The notes: generated by a model not told the origin, from the letters alone. 53,278 nucleotides of DNA from an uncultured Chloroflexota bacterium (GCA_900696595.1 CAADGT010000168.1:1-53278), one strand, 5' to 3'; shown: positions 8,154-17,380, numbered from the stretch's first letter. Program-made: numbers and translations.

Positions 8154-9194
8154 ATGGCTGAACTCACCGAACGACAGAAAACCCTCCTGATGCTGATCAT
8201 CCGCGATTACATCGAATCCGCCCAGCCCATCGGCTCGAAGCGGCTGGCGGAGCATTACCGCATCAACCTGTCGTCGGCCACCATCCGCAACGAAATGGCG
8301 GCGCTGACCGAAATGGGCTACCTGCGCCAGCCGCACACCTCCGCCGGGCGCGTCCCCACCGAAGAAGGCTATCGCTACTTTGTCAGCGAAATGATGCACA
8401 GCGCCGAACTGCCCGAAGCCGTTCAGCGCACCATCTCGCACCAGTTCTACCAATCGCGCCCCGAACTCGATCAATGGATGACCCTCGCGGCATCCGTCCT
8501 TGCGAGTCAATCGCAGGGCGTATCGGTTGTCGCCGCGCCGCACGTCGAATCCGCCAAATTCAAACACGTGGAATTGATCTCGACCCAGGGGCGGCAAGTG
8601 CTTATGGTGCTGGTCATGCTCGGCGGGGAAGTCTCCCAGCAGATTCTAACCCTGGCGGAACCCGTCCCCCAGGAGCGATTGAGCGGAACAGCCGCGCGTC
8701 TTAACGGACTTTTGGCTGGTCTGACCGCCCAAGCCATCTCCACGCTGACGGTTCGACCCGACGCGCTCGACCAGGACATCCTTCTGCTCATCGCCCAGGA
8801 CATGCGCCGCCTGACGGAAAAATCCTCCGGCGAAATCTACACCGACGGCCTGACCAATGTCCTCGGCGAACCGGAATTCTCCGAATCGGACGAGGCGCGG
8901 CGGGCGTTGAAAATCTTTGAGGAACGCTCCACCTTGCAGGATTTACTGGCGAAGACGACAAGCAACAGCAACGTCGGCGCCTTGCAGGTTCTCATCGGCG
9001 GCGAAGGCGAATACGACGACCTGCGCCAGTGCAGTCTGGTCATCGCCCGTTACGGAGTCCCCGGCATGGCGACCGGCGCGCTGGGAGTGCTGGGACCGAT
9101 GCGCATGGCCTACTCGCGGACAATTCCCACCGTGAGGTTTGTGGCTGGGTTGTTGAGCGATTTGGTGAGCGATAATATGGAGAGCGGAGAATAG
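8154..9194 (+). CDS. hrcA: Heat-inducible transcription repressor HrcA
   Basis: A 346-residue repressor of class I heat-shock genes. The N-terminal winged helix (about 1-75) includes ERQKTLLMLIIRDYIES and the characteristic IGSKRLAEHY and LSSATIRNEMAALTEMGYL segments. A GAF-like and dimerisation region follows and ends with the conserved GPMRM...Y segment. The length is normal for the family. The start at ATG 8154 is chosen because it matches the usual HrcA N-terminus; a GTG start at 8112 would place the CIRCE operator inside the coding region. It is first in hrcA-grpE-dnaK-dnaJ and should autoregulate through CIRCE, with GroE or DnaK assisting its folding as known in other bacteria. A long low-complexity array begins directly after the stop codon. 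Confidence 0.95.
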   Translation: MAELTERQKTLLMLIIRDYIESAQPIGSKRLAEHYRINLSSATIRNEMAALTEMGYLRQPHTSAGRVPTEEGYRYFVSEMMHSAELPEAVQRTISHQFYQSRPELDQWMTLAASVLASQSQGVSVVAAPHVESAKFKHVELISTQGRQVLMVLVMLGGEVSQQILTLAEPVPQERLSGTAARLNGLLAGLTAQAISTLTVRPDALDQDILLLIAQDMRRLTEKSSGEIYTDGLTNVLGEPEFSESDEARRALKIFEERSTLQDLLAKTTSNSNVGALQVLIGGEGEYDDLRQCSLVIARYGVPGMATGALGVLGPMRMAYSRTIPTVRFVAGLLSDLVSDNMESGE

Positions 9195-9402
9195 AGAGTA
9201 GGTAAATAGAGAGTAGATAAATAGAGAGTAGATAAATAGAGAGCGGAGAATAGAGAGTAGGTAAATAGAGAGTAGATAAATAGAGAGTAGATAAATAGAG
9301 AGTAGGTAAATAGAGAGTAGATAAATAGAGAATAGATAAATAGAGAGTAGATAAATAGAGAATAGATAAATAGAGAATAGATAAATAGTGAGTAGTGAGT
9401 GG
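9195..9402. repeat. Degenerate purine-rich tandem array after hrcA
   Basis: Built of tagagagtagataaa-like units (about 15 bp, with shorter gagaatagagag variants), starting at the hrcA stop codon and running about 200 bp. The units vary at a few positions only. The antisense translation gives a YSLFI repeat, which is an artefact of the array. No gene is seen in the 381-base spacer. Confidence 0.85.
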
Positions 9403-9442
9403 AAAGTATTACAACTCTTCTAGTTTTCACTCCTTCAATCAA

Positions 9443-9545
9443 CTAATCTCTAGCCTCTAATCTCTAATCTCTAGTCTCTAGTCTCTAGTCTCTAATCTCT
9501 AGTCTCTAGTCTCTAATCTCTAGTCTCTAATCTCTAATCTCTAAC
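9443..9545. repeat. Degenerate pyrimidine-rich tandem array before grpE
   Basis: About 14 copies of a 7-8 bp unit, tctctaa or tctctag, run up to the leader of grpE. Its reverse complement (tagagac/tagagat) resembles the array on the other side of the same spacer, so the two could pair into a long imperfect hairpin. Confidence 0.85.
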
Positions 9546-9575
9546 CATCTAATATCTGAACTGAGAGTGAGACAC

Positions 9576-10121
9576 ATGGCAGAAGAACAGGACAAACAGG
9601 AAGAAATCGAAGAGACAAACGCCGCAGCGGAGGAAATGCCCGATGGGGGGGGGCAGGCTCCGGCGGAGCGCGAGGCGTTGATCCAGCAGTTGAAAGAGGC
9701 TGAGTCTAAAATCGTCGAATATAAGGATGGGTGGGCGCGCTCTCAGGCGGAGTTTCAAAATTTCCGCAGGCGTATGGAGCGCGATAACGAGGCATTTAAG
9801 ACGGCGGCGAAGGGCGATATTTTCAAGAAAGTGTTGCCCGTGTTGGATGACCTGGAGCGCGCCCTGCAAAACCGCCCCGTCGACGACGCCTGGGCGAGCG
9901 GAATCGAATTGGTGGCGCGCAAGTTCCAAAACATTTTGGAAATGGAAGGCGTGAAGAAGATCGAGGCGAAGGGCGCGGCGTTCGACCCGAACTTTCATGA
10001 AGCGATTTCGCATGAGCCGTCCGACGAGGTGGAAAGCGGGCATGTGATTGACGTGTTGCAGAACGGTTACACGCTCGGCGAGCGGGTGATACGACCGGCA
10101 TTGGTGAGAGTGGCGCAGTAA
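9576..10121 (+). CDS. grpE: Nucleotide exchange factor GrpE
   Basis: A 181-residue co-chaperone that releases ADP from DnaK. An acidic N-terminal stretch (EEQDKQEEIEETNAAAEE) leads to a long coiled coil with the conserved WARSQAEFQNFRRRMERD segment, followed by the beta-domain with DPNFHEAISHEPSDE and a VLQNGYTLGERVIRPA C-terminus. The length is normal. ATG 9576 is preferred over a GTG three codons upstream; the ribosome binding site is weak (gagagtgag). It lies second in the heat-shock operon and is separated from hrcA by 381 bp of tandem arrays. Confidence 0.95.
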   Translation: MAEEQDKQEEIEETNAAAEEMPDGGGQAPAEREALIQQLKEAESKIVEYKDGWARSQAEFQNFRRRMERDNEAFKTAAKGDIFKKVLPVLDDLERALQNRPVDDAWASGIELVARKFQNILEMEGVKKIEAKGAAFDPNFHEAISHEPSDEVESGHVIDVLQNGYTLGERVIRPALVRVAQ

Positions 10122-10126
10122 ATTTG

Positions 10127-10190
10127 GTTGCAAGTTGAAGGTTACAGGCTGCAAGTTTTAAACCTTCAACGTTCAACCTGCAACTTTTAA
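10127..10190. repeat. Inverted repeat of degenerate words between grpE and dnaK
   Basis: The left arm gttgcaagttgaaggtt (10127-10143) is nearly the reverse complement of aaccttcaacgttcaacctgcaac (10161-10184), which has an additional unit. It starts within 6 nt of the grpE stop codon and ends just before the dnaK ribosome binding site. It could form a hairpin in the operon message. Confidence 0.8.
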
Positions 10191-10203
10191 CTTAGGAGAA
10201 ATC

Positions 10204-12081
10204 ATGGCAAAAATTATAGGCATTGATCTCGGCACGACAAACTCGGCGGCGGCGGTGATGCAGGGCGGCGAACCGATTGTGATTCCGTCGGCGGAGGGGG
10301 AGCGGCTTGTCCCTTCGGTTGTGGCGATGAATAAAAACAACGAGCGTCTGGTGGGGCGCGTGGCGCGCAATCAGGCGATCACCAACCCGCAGAATACGAT
10401 TTTTTCCGTCAAGCGTTTTATGGGGCGCAAGGCGGACGACGCGGAAGTGGAGCGCACGAAGAAGCGCGTGCCGTACGCGGTGAAGGAAGCGCCCAACGGC
10501 GACGTGCGCGTGGAACTGGGCGGCAAGGATTATTCCGCGCCGGAGGTTTCGGCGATGATTTTGGCGAAGATCAAGGCGGACGCCGAGGCGTATTTGGGCG
10601 AGACGATCACGCAGGCGGTTATTACCGTTCCGGCTTACTTCAACGACGCGCAACGCAACGCGACCAAAGACGCGGGCAAGATCGCGGGTTTGGAAGTTCT
10701 GCGCATCATCAACGAGCCGACGGCTTCTTCGCTGGCGTACGGCTTGGACAAGAAGAAGAACGAAGTCATCTGTGTGTACGACCTCGGCGGCGGCACGTTC
10801 GACGTTTCGATTTTGGATGTGGGCGACGGCGTGTTTCAAGTCCGCGCCACGAGCGGCGACACCTTTCTCGGCGGCGACGATTTCGACCTGCGCATCATGG
10901 ATTATCTGATCGCCGAGTTCAAAAAAGACAACGGCATTGACCTGCACAACGACCGCCAGGCGCTCCAGCGTTTGAAGGAAGCCTCGGAGAAAGCCAAGAT
11001 CGAACTCTCGACCATGATGCAGACCGAGATCAACCTGCCGTATCTCACCGCGGACGCGAGCGGACCCAAACATTTGGTGATGACTTTGACCCGCGCCAAA
11101 TTCGAGCAATTGGTGGCGGATTTGGTTGACCGCACGATTGCGCCGGTCAAGCAGGCGCTGGCCGATGCGGGTTTGAACGCGGGCGATATTAACGAAGTGG
11201 TGCTGGTGGGCGGCATGACCCGTATGCCCGCCATCCAGGATCGCGTGCGCTCGTTCTTTGGCAAGGACCCGCATAAAGGCGTGAACCCCGATGAGGTCGT
11301 TGCCATTGGCGCGGCGATTCAGGCGGGTGTGCTGGGCGGCGACGTGAAGGATATTCTTTTGCTGGATGTCACCCCGCTGACGCTTGCAATCGAAACGCTG
11401 GGCGGCGTCGCCACGGCGCAGATCGAACGCAACACGACGATTCCCACACGCCGTTCGCAGGTTTTTTCCACCGCGGCGGACAGTCAGACGCAGGTTGAAA
11501 TTCACGTTTTGCAGGGCGAGCGCCCGATGGCGAACGATAATAAATCGCTGGGCAAGTTCATCCTCGACGGCATCCCGCCCGCGCCGCGCGGCGTTCCGCA
11601 GATCGAAGTGACCTTCGATGTGGACGCGAACGGCATTCTCAAAGTCAGCGCGCAGGATAAGGCGACGGGCAAGAGTCAGCACATCACCATCACGGCGTCG
11701 TCCGGGTTGAGCGAAGCGGAAATCGAAAAGATGCGCAAGGACGCCGAGTCTCATGCCGAGGAGGACAAAAAACGCAAGGAGTTGATCGAAGCGCGCAACA
11801 CCGCCGATAACACCGTCTATGCGGGCGAGAAGGCCCTGCGCGATCTGGGCGATAAGGTCCCGGCGGAGATCAAGGCGGAGGTCGAGGCGAAGAGCGCCGA
11901 GGTTAAGGAAGCGGCGAAAGGCGAGGATGTGGAAAAGATCAAAGCCGCGGTCGAGTCGTTGGGGCAGACCATCCAAAAGATTGGCGCGTCCGCTTATGAG
12001 CAGAGTCAGGCTGCGGGCGGCGGCGAAGCGGGTTCTTCATCCGCCGGACCGGATGTGGTGGATGGAGAAGTTAGAGAGTAG
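10204..12081 (+). CDS. dnaK: Chaperone DnaK (Hsp70)
   Basis: A 625-residue Hsp70. The actin-like ATPase domain (about 1-380) starts with [18 protein letters not shown] and includes [42 protein letters not shown] and [14 protein letters not shown]. The [14 protein letters not shown] segment and the [11 protein letters not shown] linker lead to the substrate-binding domain (about 390-500) and the helical lid. The tail is Gly-rich and ends DVVDGEVRE, a variant of the usual DVVDAxFxE. It binds exposed hydrophobic segments of unfolded proteins in an ATP-dependent cycle with DnaJ and GrpE. A taggagaa ribosome binding site lies before the ATG. Confidence 0.98.
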   Translation: MAKIIGIDLGTTNSAAAVMQGGEPIVIPSAEGERLVPSVVAMNKNNERLVGRVARNQAITNPQNTIFSVKRFMGRKADDAEVERTKKRVPYAVKEAPNGDVRVELGGKDYSAPEVSAMILAKIKADAEAYLGETITQAVITVPAYFNDAQRNATKDAGKIAGLEVLRIINEPTASSLAYGLDKKKNEVICVYDLGGGTFDVSILDVGDGVFQVRATSGDTFLGGDDFDLRIMDYLIAEFKKDNGIDLHNDRQALQRLKEASEKAKIELSTMMQTEINLPYLTADASGPKHLVMTLTRAKFEQLVADLVDRTIAPVKQALADAGLNAGDINEVVLVGGMTRMPAIQDRVRSFFGKDPHKGVNPDEVVAIGAAIQAGVLGGDVKDILLLDVTPLTLAIETLGGVATAQIERNTTIPTRRSQVFSTAADSQTQVEIHVLQGERPMANDNKSLGKFILDGIPPAPRGVPQIEVTFDVDANGILKVSAQDKATGKSQHITITASSGLSEAEIEKMRKDAESHAEEDKKRKELIEARNTADNTVYAGEKALRDLGDKVPAEIKAEVEAKSAEVKEAAKGEDVEKIKAAVESLGQTIQKIGASAYEQSQAAGGGEAGSSSAGPDVVDGEVRE

Positions 12082-12190
12082 TATAGTAGAGAGTAGAGAA
12101 TAGAGAGTAGAGAGTAGAGAGTAGAGAATAGAGAGTAGAGAATAGAGAGTAGTGAGTAGAGAGTAGAGAATAGAGAGTAGTGAGTAGTGA
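12082..12190. repeat. Degenerate purine-rich tandem array after dnaK
   Basis: Starts at the dnaK stop codon; the unit is gtagagagtagagaata with many short variants (7-8 bp phase). It resembles but is not identical to the array after hrcA. Confidence 0.85.
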
Positions 12191-12200
12191 TTGCGAAGTG

Positions 12201-12290
12201 TCTCTAACCTCTACTCATCTAGTTATCTACTCATCTACTCATCTAGTTATCTACTCATCTAGTTATCTACTCATCTAATTATCTAAATAT
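12201..12290. repeat. Degenerate pyrimidine-rich tandem array before dnaJ
   Basis: The unit ctactcatctagttat (about 16 bp, 8-bp half-units) is repeated up to the dnaJ start codon. The reverse complement (gatgagtagataacta) resembles the preceding purine-rich array, so pairing of the two is possible. No ribosome binding site is visible for dnaJ within it. Confidence 0.85.
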
Positions 12291-12292
12291 CC

Positions 12293-13414
12293 ATGTCAAA
12301 CCAAGACTATTACGATACCCTGGGCGTGGGCAAGGGCGCGAGCGACGACGAGATCAAAGCCGCGTTTCGCAAACTTGCGCGCCAGTATCATCCCGATGTG
12401 AATAAAGAGTCTCATGCCGAGGAGAAGTTTAAGGAGATCAACGAGGCGTACGGCGTGTTGTCGGATAAGGAAAAGCGCGCGCGTTATGACCGCTTCGGCA
12501 AGGCGGGGCTGGGCGGCATGGGCGGCGGCTATCACGATTACACCGCCGACTTCAGCGACATCTTTGAGGATTTATTCAGCGGATTCGGATTCTCCACCGG
12601 ACGGCGTTCGCGCCGTTCTCCGCGCCGGGGGCGGGATCTGCAAATGCAGGTTTCGCTTACCTTTGAGGAGGCGATCTTCGGCGTCGAGAAAGAGATCGAG
12701 TTCTCGCGCGACGAGACTTGTTCGCGCTGTAACGGCAACGGCGCCGAGCCGGGGACGACTCCGATAAAGTGCGCGACCTGCGGCGGACAGGGCGAAGTGC
12801 GCCAGGTGCGCCAGACTTTTTTGGGTCAGATGGTGCAGACTGCCCCATGCCCGACCTGTAACGGGCGCGGCGAGACGATTTCGTCGCCTTGCACAACCTG
12901 TCGCGGCGGCGGATTGGAACGCAAGAAGGTCAAGAAGAAAGTGCAAATTCCCGGCGGCGTGGATGCCGGCACGCAGATCCGCTTGAACGGGGAGGGCGCG
13001 CCGGGCGAGAACGGCGGCCCGCAGGGAAGTTTGTTCCTCGTGTTGGATGTCAAGCCGCATCAGTTTTTCAAACGCCGCGATCAGGATGTGATCCTGAATC
13101 TCGATATCAACATCGCGCAGGCGGCGCTGGGCGCGGAGGTGATCGTGCCGACGCTGGAAGGCGAGGACAAGTTGAAGATTCCCGCCGGGACTCAGCCGGG
13201 CAAGGTCTTCCACATGCGGGGGAAGGGAGCGCCGCACGTCCGCCATAAGAATCAGCGCGGCGACCAGATCGTGATCGTGAATGTGGCTGTGCCGACGAAA
13301 TTAACGAAGGAACAAAAAGAGCTCTTTGAGAAACTGGCGGAGAGTCTGGGGACGACGGTCAAGCCGCAGGAGAAGGGCTTTTTGGACTGGTTGAACGAGG
13401 CGTTCGGGGGGTAG
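12293..13414 (+). CDS. dnaJ: Chaperone DnaJ (Hsp40)
   Basis: A 373-residue class I J-protein. The J domain (about 1-70) has the HPD triad in QYHPDVNK. A Gly/Phe-rich linker leads to the zinc-binding domain with the four expected CxxCxGxG motifs ([32 protein letters not shown]; about 143-207). The C-terminal substrate-binding domain follows. It stimulates DnaK ATPase and delivers clients. The start has no recognisable ribosome binding site because the tandem array runs to the ATG. It is last in the heat-shock operon and probably terminated by the hairpin about 30 bp downstream. Confidence 0.97.
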   Translation: MSNQDYYDTLGVGKGASDDEIKAAFRKLARQYHPDVNKESHAEEKFKEINEAYGVLSDKEKRARYDRFGKAGLGGMGGGYHDYTADFSDIFEDLFSGFGFSTGRRSRRSPRRGRDLQMQVSLTFEEAIFGVEKEIEFSRDETCSRCNGNGAEPGTTPIKCATCGGQGEVRQVRQTFLGQMVQTAPCPTCNGRGETISSPCTTCRGGGLERKKVKKKVQIPGGVDAGTQIRLNGEGAPGENGGPQGSLFLVLDVKPHQFFKRRDQDVILNLDINIAQAALGAEVIVPTLEGEDKLKIPAGTQPGKVFHMRGKGAPHVRHKNQRGDQIVIVNVAVPTKLTKEQKELFEKLAESLGTTVKPQEKGFLDWLNEAFGG

Positions 13415-13420
13415 GAATTG

Positions 13421-13441
13421 GAGATTGGTAATTGGTAATTA
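13421..13441. repeat. GGTAATT tandem words after dnaJ
   Basis: The 7-bp word attggta/attggtaatta is repeated directly after the dnaJ stop codon. It is the reverse complement of the caattac array at 259-290, which in gene orientation also follows a stop codon. Confidence 0.7.
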
Positions 13442-13442
13442 G

Positions 13443-13475
13443 AAACGAGTGGATGAGAGACCGCTCGTTTTATTG
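13443..13475 (+). terminator. Possible terminator after dnaJ
   Basis: aaacgag (13443-13449) pairs with ctcgttt (13464-13470) across a 14-nt loop and is followed by tattgt. The stem is short and A+T-rich at its base, so this is a weak candidate. Confidence 0.4.
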
Positions 13476-13527
13476 TCTCATCGGGGACGGCGCAGGATTC
13501 CCTTGCAACTCATGTCAGGAACGGAGT

Positions 13528-13569
13528 CGAAAGTCTTCCGACTTTCGAGGCAAAATCCGGAGATTTTGC
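13528..13569. repeat. Two adjacent perfect hairpins upstream of thrC
   Basis: cgaaagtc-ttcc-gactttcg (13528-13547) and gcaaaatc-cgga-gattttgc (13550-13569) are perfect 8-bp stems with 4-nt loops, two bases apart. They lie upstream of a TATAAT at 13605-13610. They may be a repeat, a bidirectional processing site or part of the dnaJ 3' end. Confidence 0.7.
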
Positions 13570-13604
13570 AGTCTGAGGCGATATCCTTTGCATGCGCGCC
13601 GTTT

Positions 13605-13610
13605 TATAAT
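13605..13610 (+). promoter_or_regulatory. Possible -10 element for the thrC operon
   Basis: A perfect TATAAT about 57 bp before the thrC ATG. No convincing -35 sequence lies at the right distance, so the call is tentative. Confidence 0.35.
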
Positions 13611-13666
13611 CCCTTGATAAAGAAAGAACGACCTGCATCGGGTAAAATCACAGCCACGAGGAATCC

Positions 13667-14935
13667 ATGAACAAGTTCGAAGGGTATCGCTGTTCGATTT
13701 GCGGCGCGGAATATCTGCCCGGTCAGGTTGTTTACGCCTGTCCCAGGGACGGCGGCAACCTCGACGTCGTCCTCGATACCGACTCGATTAAAAAGAAATT
13801 CCAGGCGGAAGACATCACCTCGCGGACAGAGCCGTCTTTGTGGAGGTATCTTCCGCTGTTGCCTGTCTCTGAACCCGCGGGCGATTCCACGCCCCTGCAC
13901 GCCTCAGGCTGGACCCCGGTCTTTGCCATGCCGCGCTTGGCGGAAAAACTACGCCTGAAACATCTCTGGCTCAAGGACGAGTCTCGCAACCCGACGGCTT
14001 CGTTCAAGGACAGGGCGAGCGCCGTCGTGGTCACTCGCGCGCGCGAGATCAAAGCCGAGATCGTGGTCACGGCTTCGACGGGCAACGCGGGCGCGGCGCT
14101 GGCGGGAATGGCGGCGGCGGTCGGGCAAAAGGCGGTCATCTTTGCGCCCAAATCTGCCCCGCAGGCGAAGGTGGCTCAATTGCTCATCTTCGGCGCGAAA
14201 GTCATTCTGGTGGACGGAACCTACGACGACGCCTTCGATTTAACTGTAAAGGCGGCGGACGAGTTCGGCTGGTACTGTCGTAACACGGGCTACAACCCGT
14301 TCACCCTGGAAGGCAAAAAGACGGCGGCATTCGAAATATGGGAATGGTGGATCGAAGCGCATCGCGACTGGCACAAAAAAGACAGCGGACTGGATAATCA
14401 CCCGCCGCTCACAATCGTCGTCTCGGTCGGCGATGGCAATATCATCTCCGGCATCCACAAGGGATTCAAAGATCTGCTGGCGTTGGGCTGGATTCAAAAC
14501 CTGCCGCGCATCATCGGCGTGCAGGCGGAGGGTTCAGCGGCGATTGCCAACGCCTTCCACGCCGGGACCGAATCCATAGCGCCGGTTTCAGCCAATACAA
14601 TTGCCGATAGCATTTCCGTTGACCTTCCGCGAGACGGAGTCCGCGCGGCGCGGGCGGCGCAGCACACGAATGGGACTTATATCACCGTATCGGATGATGA
14701 GATCGTCAAAGCCATCGCGGAACTCGGCGCCCAGGGAGTCTTCGCCGAACCGGCTGGGGCGGCCGCCTATGCCGGACTGGTAAAAGGAACAAGCCTCGGC
14801 GCGGTGGGAGCCGAAGATCCCGTCCTTGTCATGAATACCGGCTCCGGCTTGAAGGATGTCCGCGCGGCGTTGCAAGCCGTCGTTCCCGCCCCGATCATCG
14901 AACCTACACTGGATGCGCTAAAGAAATTATTATGA
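13667..14935 (+). CDS. thrC: Threonine synthase
   Basis: A 422-residue PLP-dependent fold type II enzyme that converts O-phosphohomoserine to threonine in the last step of threonine biosynthesis. An N-terminal Cys-rich segment (CSICGAEYLPG...YACPRDGG) resembles the small zinc-ribbon-like cap of some threonine synthases. The PLP Lys is in NPTASFKDRAS (near 113). TASTGNAGAALAGMAA binds the cofactor phosphate, and a Gly/Ser-rich MNTGSGLKDV lies near the end. The length fits the family. A gaggaatcc ribosome binding site precedes the ATG. The stop overlaps the next start (ATGA), which couples it to an AI-2E family protein and a glycosyltransferase with no evident link to amino acid synthesis. Confidence 0.93.
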   Translation: MNKFEGYRCSICGAEYLPGQVVYACPRDGGNLDVVLDTDSIKKKFQAEDITSRTEPSLWRYLPLLPVSEPAGDSTPLHASGWTPVFAMPRLAEKLRLKHLWLKDESRNPTASFKDRASAVVVTRAREIKAEIVVTASTGNAGAALAGMAAAVGQKAVIFAPKSAPQAKVAQLLIFGAKVILVDGTYDDAFDLTVKAADEFGWYCRNTGYNPFTLEGKKTAAFEIWEWWIEAHRDWHKKDSGLDNHPPLTIVVSVGDGNIISGIHKGFKDLLALGWIQNLPRIIGVQAEGSAAIANAFHAGTESIAPVSANTIADSISVDLPRDGVRAARAAQHTNGTYITVSDDEIVKAIAELGAQGVFAEPAGAAAYAGLVKGTSLGAVGAEDPVLVMNTGSGLKDVRAALQAVVPAPIIEPTLDALKKLL

Positions 14936-16116
14936 AAAGAAATTCAACTCAATGGAGCATGGCTTTTCGTTATACGATGGGCGTCGTCGTTTTTTGTGCG
15001 GTCCTCGCTTTTCTGTTTCATGCCAGGGAGGCGGTGAGGATGTTCGTGATCGCGGCGTTTTCAGCGTATCTGATCAGCCCGGCGACGGTTTTCCTGATGG
15101 AGCGCACGCGCCTCTCGCGCGCGGCGGCGGTGAACATCGTTTACTTCACGGCGTTGATCGTGCTGGTGGGCATCCCCGCCGCGCTCACGCCGATCTTCTT
15201 CGACGAAATTAAACTGGTGGCGCAGGACATCCTCGACCTGACCGCGACCCTGAGCGGCTTTCTCTCCGAGCCGATTCAACTGGGCGGGTTCGTTTTGCAT
15301 CTCGAACAACTCGGCGAGAGTCTGGCGCACTTTCAAGAGGATGCGCTTTCGCCGTTGCCGTCGGAGGCGCTGGAGTTGCTCGAAGCGACGTCCATCAACA
15401 TTCTCTGGCTGTTGATCGTCCTTGTCACGGTGCATTTGATCATGTCCGAGTGGCCCCGTATGCGCAAATGGCTGTTCGAACTCGCTCCGCCGGAATACCA
15501 GGGCGACATGCACGAACTTTACAAACGCCTGCGCAACGTGTGGATGGCGTACCTGCGCGGGCAGATCGTCCTGATGGTGGTTGTCGGTATTGTGTTCACG
15601 ATTGCCTGGGCGGCGATCGGGATTCCCGGCGCGCTGGTGCTGGGCGTGATCGCCGGGTTCTTCACCCTCGTCCCCGATGTCGGCCCAACCGTTGCGGCGG
15701 CGCTCGCCATCGGCGTCGCTCTGCTTGAAGGCTCCACATGGATTCGCCTTTCAGACGACCCGGTCGTAAACAACATGATCGTCGGCGGAATCACATTGGT
15801 TCTGTACATTATCCTGATCAACGCCAAGAATTTCTTCGTGCGCCCCATCATCATCGGGCGCAGCCTGCACATGAACGAGGCGCTGATCTTCGTCGCCATC
15901 CTCACCGCCACCATTCTGTGGGGCATCATGGGCGCGTTGCTGATCGTGCCGGTCATGGCTTCGATCTCCGTCGTCATGGAATACCTGCGCCGTAGAATAT
16001 TGGGCATGCCGCCCTTCGCCGACGATGGAGAGAAGCAATTCAAAGCCCCGCCTGAGCAAGCCCACAGACGAATTTTAAAAATCGCCGCGAAACCGAAAAG
16101 AAAAATCAATCAATGA
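14932..16116 (+). CDS. AI-2E family transporter-like membrane protein
   Basis: A 394-residue polytopic membrane protein of the AI-2E/PerM-like exporter family. Hydrophobic segments occur near the N-terminus ([16 protein letters not shown] and following), then a soluble region, then a cluster of membrane helices in the second half including [25 protein letters not shown], the typical family core. Members have been linked to transport of autoinducer-2 or small ions, but for most the substrate is unknown. The C-terminus is Lys-rich and cytoplasmic. It is joined by ATGA overlaps to threonine synthase upstream and the GT2 gene downstream. Confidence 0.88.
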   Translation: MKRNSTQWSMAFRYTMGVVVFCAVLAFLFHAREAVRMFVIAAFSAYLISPATVFLMERTRLSRAAAVNIVYFTALIVLVGIPAALTPIFFDEIKLVAQDILDLTATLSGFLSEPIQLGGFVLHLEQLGESLAHFQEDALSPLPSEALELLEATSINILWLLIVLVTVHLIMSEWPRMRKWLFELAPPEYQGDMHELYKRLRNVWMAYLRGQIVLMVVVGIVFTIAWAAIGIPGALVLGVIAGFFTLVPDVGPTVAAALAIGVALLEGSTWIRLSDDPVVNNMIVGGITLVLYIILINAKNFFVRPIIIGRSLHMNEALIFVAILTATILWGIMGALLIVPVMASISVVMEYLRRRILGMPPFADDGEKQFKAPPEQAHRRILKIAAKPKRKINQ

Positions 16117-17042
16117 AAATCACATACTCGATCATCGCCCCGATCTATAACGAAATTGACAACCTGCCCGAGTTATACCGTCGCGTAAAGGAGGTCATGG
16201 ATTCCAACGGCGAAGCGTGGGAACTCATCCTCGTGGACGACGGCTCGACCGACGGCTCAACCGAAAAAATCCGCGAACTGGCGGCGAAGGACAAAACCGT
16301 GCGCCCGGTCATCTTTGCGCGAAATTTCGGACATCAGATCGCCATCACCGCCGGGTGGGATTATGCGCGCGGCGACGCCGTGGTCATCATAGACGCCGAC
16401 CTGCAAGACCCGCCGGAAGTCATCCTCGACCTCGCAAAAAAATGGCGCGAAGGCTACGAGGTCGTCTATGCTGTGCGCGGAGAACGCGAAGGCGAGACCT
16501 GGTTCAAGAAATTCACCGCCGCCGCCTTTTACCGGCTGATCTACAGCATCACAGACGTGAAAATCCCTGTGGATACCGGCGACTTCCGCTTGATGGATCG
16601 CAAAGTGGTCAACGTCCTCAAACAGATGCAGGAAAGGCATCGCTTCCCGCGCGGTATGTCTGCCTGGGTTGGTTTCAAACAAATCGGCGTGACGTATAAT
16701 CGCGCCGCCCGTCATGCCGGCGTGACGAAATATCCGTTCAAGAAAATGTTCCGGCTTGCCATAAACGCCATCACCGGGTTTTCCTATTTCCCCCTGCAAG
16801 TGGCGACGTTCTTCGGTTTCGTCTCCGCAGGCATATCCATCCTCGCCATCCCCGTTGTTGCGGCTTTGCGCCTTGCAGGTTCGCATTTTTTTGAAGGGCA
16901 GACCACCACTCTGGTTTCCGTCTTATTTCTTGGCGGCGTGCAGTTGATCTCGCTCGGCATCCTGGGGGAATATGTCGGCCGGCTTTACGACGAAGCCAAA
17001 GGCAGGCCGCTCTATATCGTCCGCGAAGCGCCGGAGGATTAG
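16113..17042 (+). CDS. GT2 glycosyltransferase, GtrB/DPM1-like
   Basis: A 309-residue membrane-bound family 2 glycosyltransferase. The N-terminal GT-A domain shows [27 protein letters not shown] and the DxD-like [12 protein letters not shown]. Two hydrophobic helices near the C-terminus (about 230-255 and 265-290) match the GtrB/ArnC/dolichol-phosphate-mannose synthase subclass. That subclass transfers a sugar from a nucleotide donor to a polyprenyl phosphate at the inner face of the membrane. The exact sugar is unknown. It overlaps the AI-2E gene by 4 bp and is followed directly by an 8-bp tandem array. Confidence 0.9.
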   Translation: MKITYSIIAPIYNEIDNLPELYRRVKEVMDSNGEAWELILVDDGSTDGSTEKIRELAAKDKTVRPVIFARNFGHQIAITAGWDYARGDAVVIIDADLQDPPEVILDLAKKWREGYEVVYAVRGEREGETWFKKFTAAAFYRLIYSITDVKIPVDTGDFRLMDRKVVNVLKQMQERHRFPRGMSAWVGFKQIGVTYNRAARHAGVTKYPFKKMFRLAINAITGFSYFPLQVATFFGFVSAGISILAIPVVAALRLAGSHFFEGQTTTLVSVLFLGGVQLISLGILGEYVGRLYDEAKGRPLYIVREAPED

Positions 17043-17044
17043 TT

Positions 17045-17236
17045 GGGTGGTCGGGTGGTCGAGTAGTCGGGTGGTCGAGTAGTCGGGTGGTCGAGTGGTC
17101 GAGTAGTCGAGTGGTCGGGTGGTCGGGTGGTCGGGTGGTCGGGTGGTCGAGTGGTCGAGTGGTCGAGTGGTCGAGTAGTCGGGTGGTCGAGTGGTCGAGT
17201 GGTCGGGTGGTCGGGTGGTCGAGTGGTCGGGTGGTT
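17045..17236. repeat. Array of 24 tandem 8-bp units, G(G/A)GT(G/A)GTC
   Basis: It starts two bases after the GT2 stop codon. All 24 units are gggtggtc, gagtggtc or gagtagtc, apart from the final unit, which ends in t. Variation is confined to two positions, with A at the second position only when the first is A. The antisense translation gives TTRPLDH-type repeats, which are artefacts. The remaining bases to the MATE start have no gene. Confidence 0.95.
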
Positions 17237-17336
17237 CGGCGGGCGTTATGCCTTGCTATTGATTTATCCGGCGTTTTTTTATCCCCGCCATTGCCAATCT
17301 TAACTCTCCCTCCCCATTTTTCTCTTATCTGATTCA

Positions 17337-17380
17337 TCTTTCATCCTTCATCCTTCATCCTTTCTCTTTCATCCTTCCCC
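17337..17380. repeat. CATCCTT words before the MATE gene
   Basis: Short pyrimidine-rich repeats (catctttcatccttcatccttcatcctttc) run up to the MATE start codon. They have the same start-proximal position as the arrays before grpE and dnaJ but do not complement the GTGGTCG array on the other side of the spacer. Confidence 0.7.

Noticed and set aside
9110..9442. Open frame encoding a repeated YSLFI protein
   Set aside because: The translation is only the antisense of the tandem DNA array after hrcA.
9187..9545. CRISPR-like array
   Set aside because: The units are 7-15 bp, degenerate and contiguous, without unique spacers or cas genes.
10192..11976. Long 594-residue open frame antisense to dnaK
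   Set aside because: It lies wholly opposite dnaK, has no family signature, and arises from the codon bias of the high G+C gene on the other strand.
16771..17337. Open frame encoding TTRPLDH repeats
   Set aside because: It is the antisense of the 8-bp array and of the GT2 gene.
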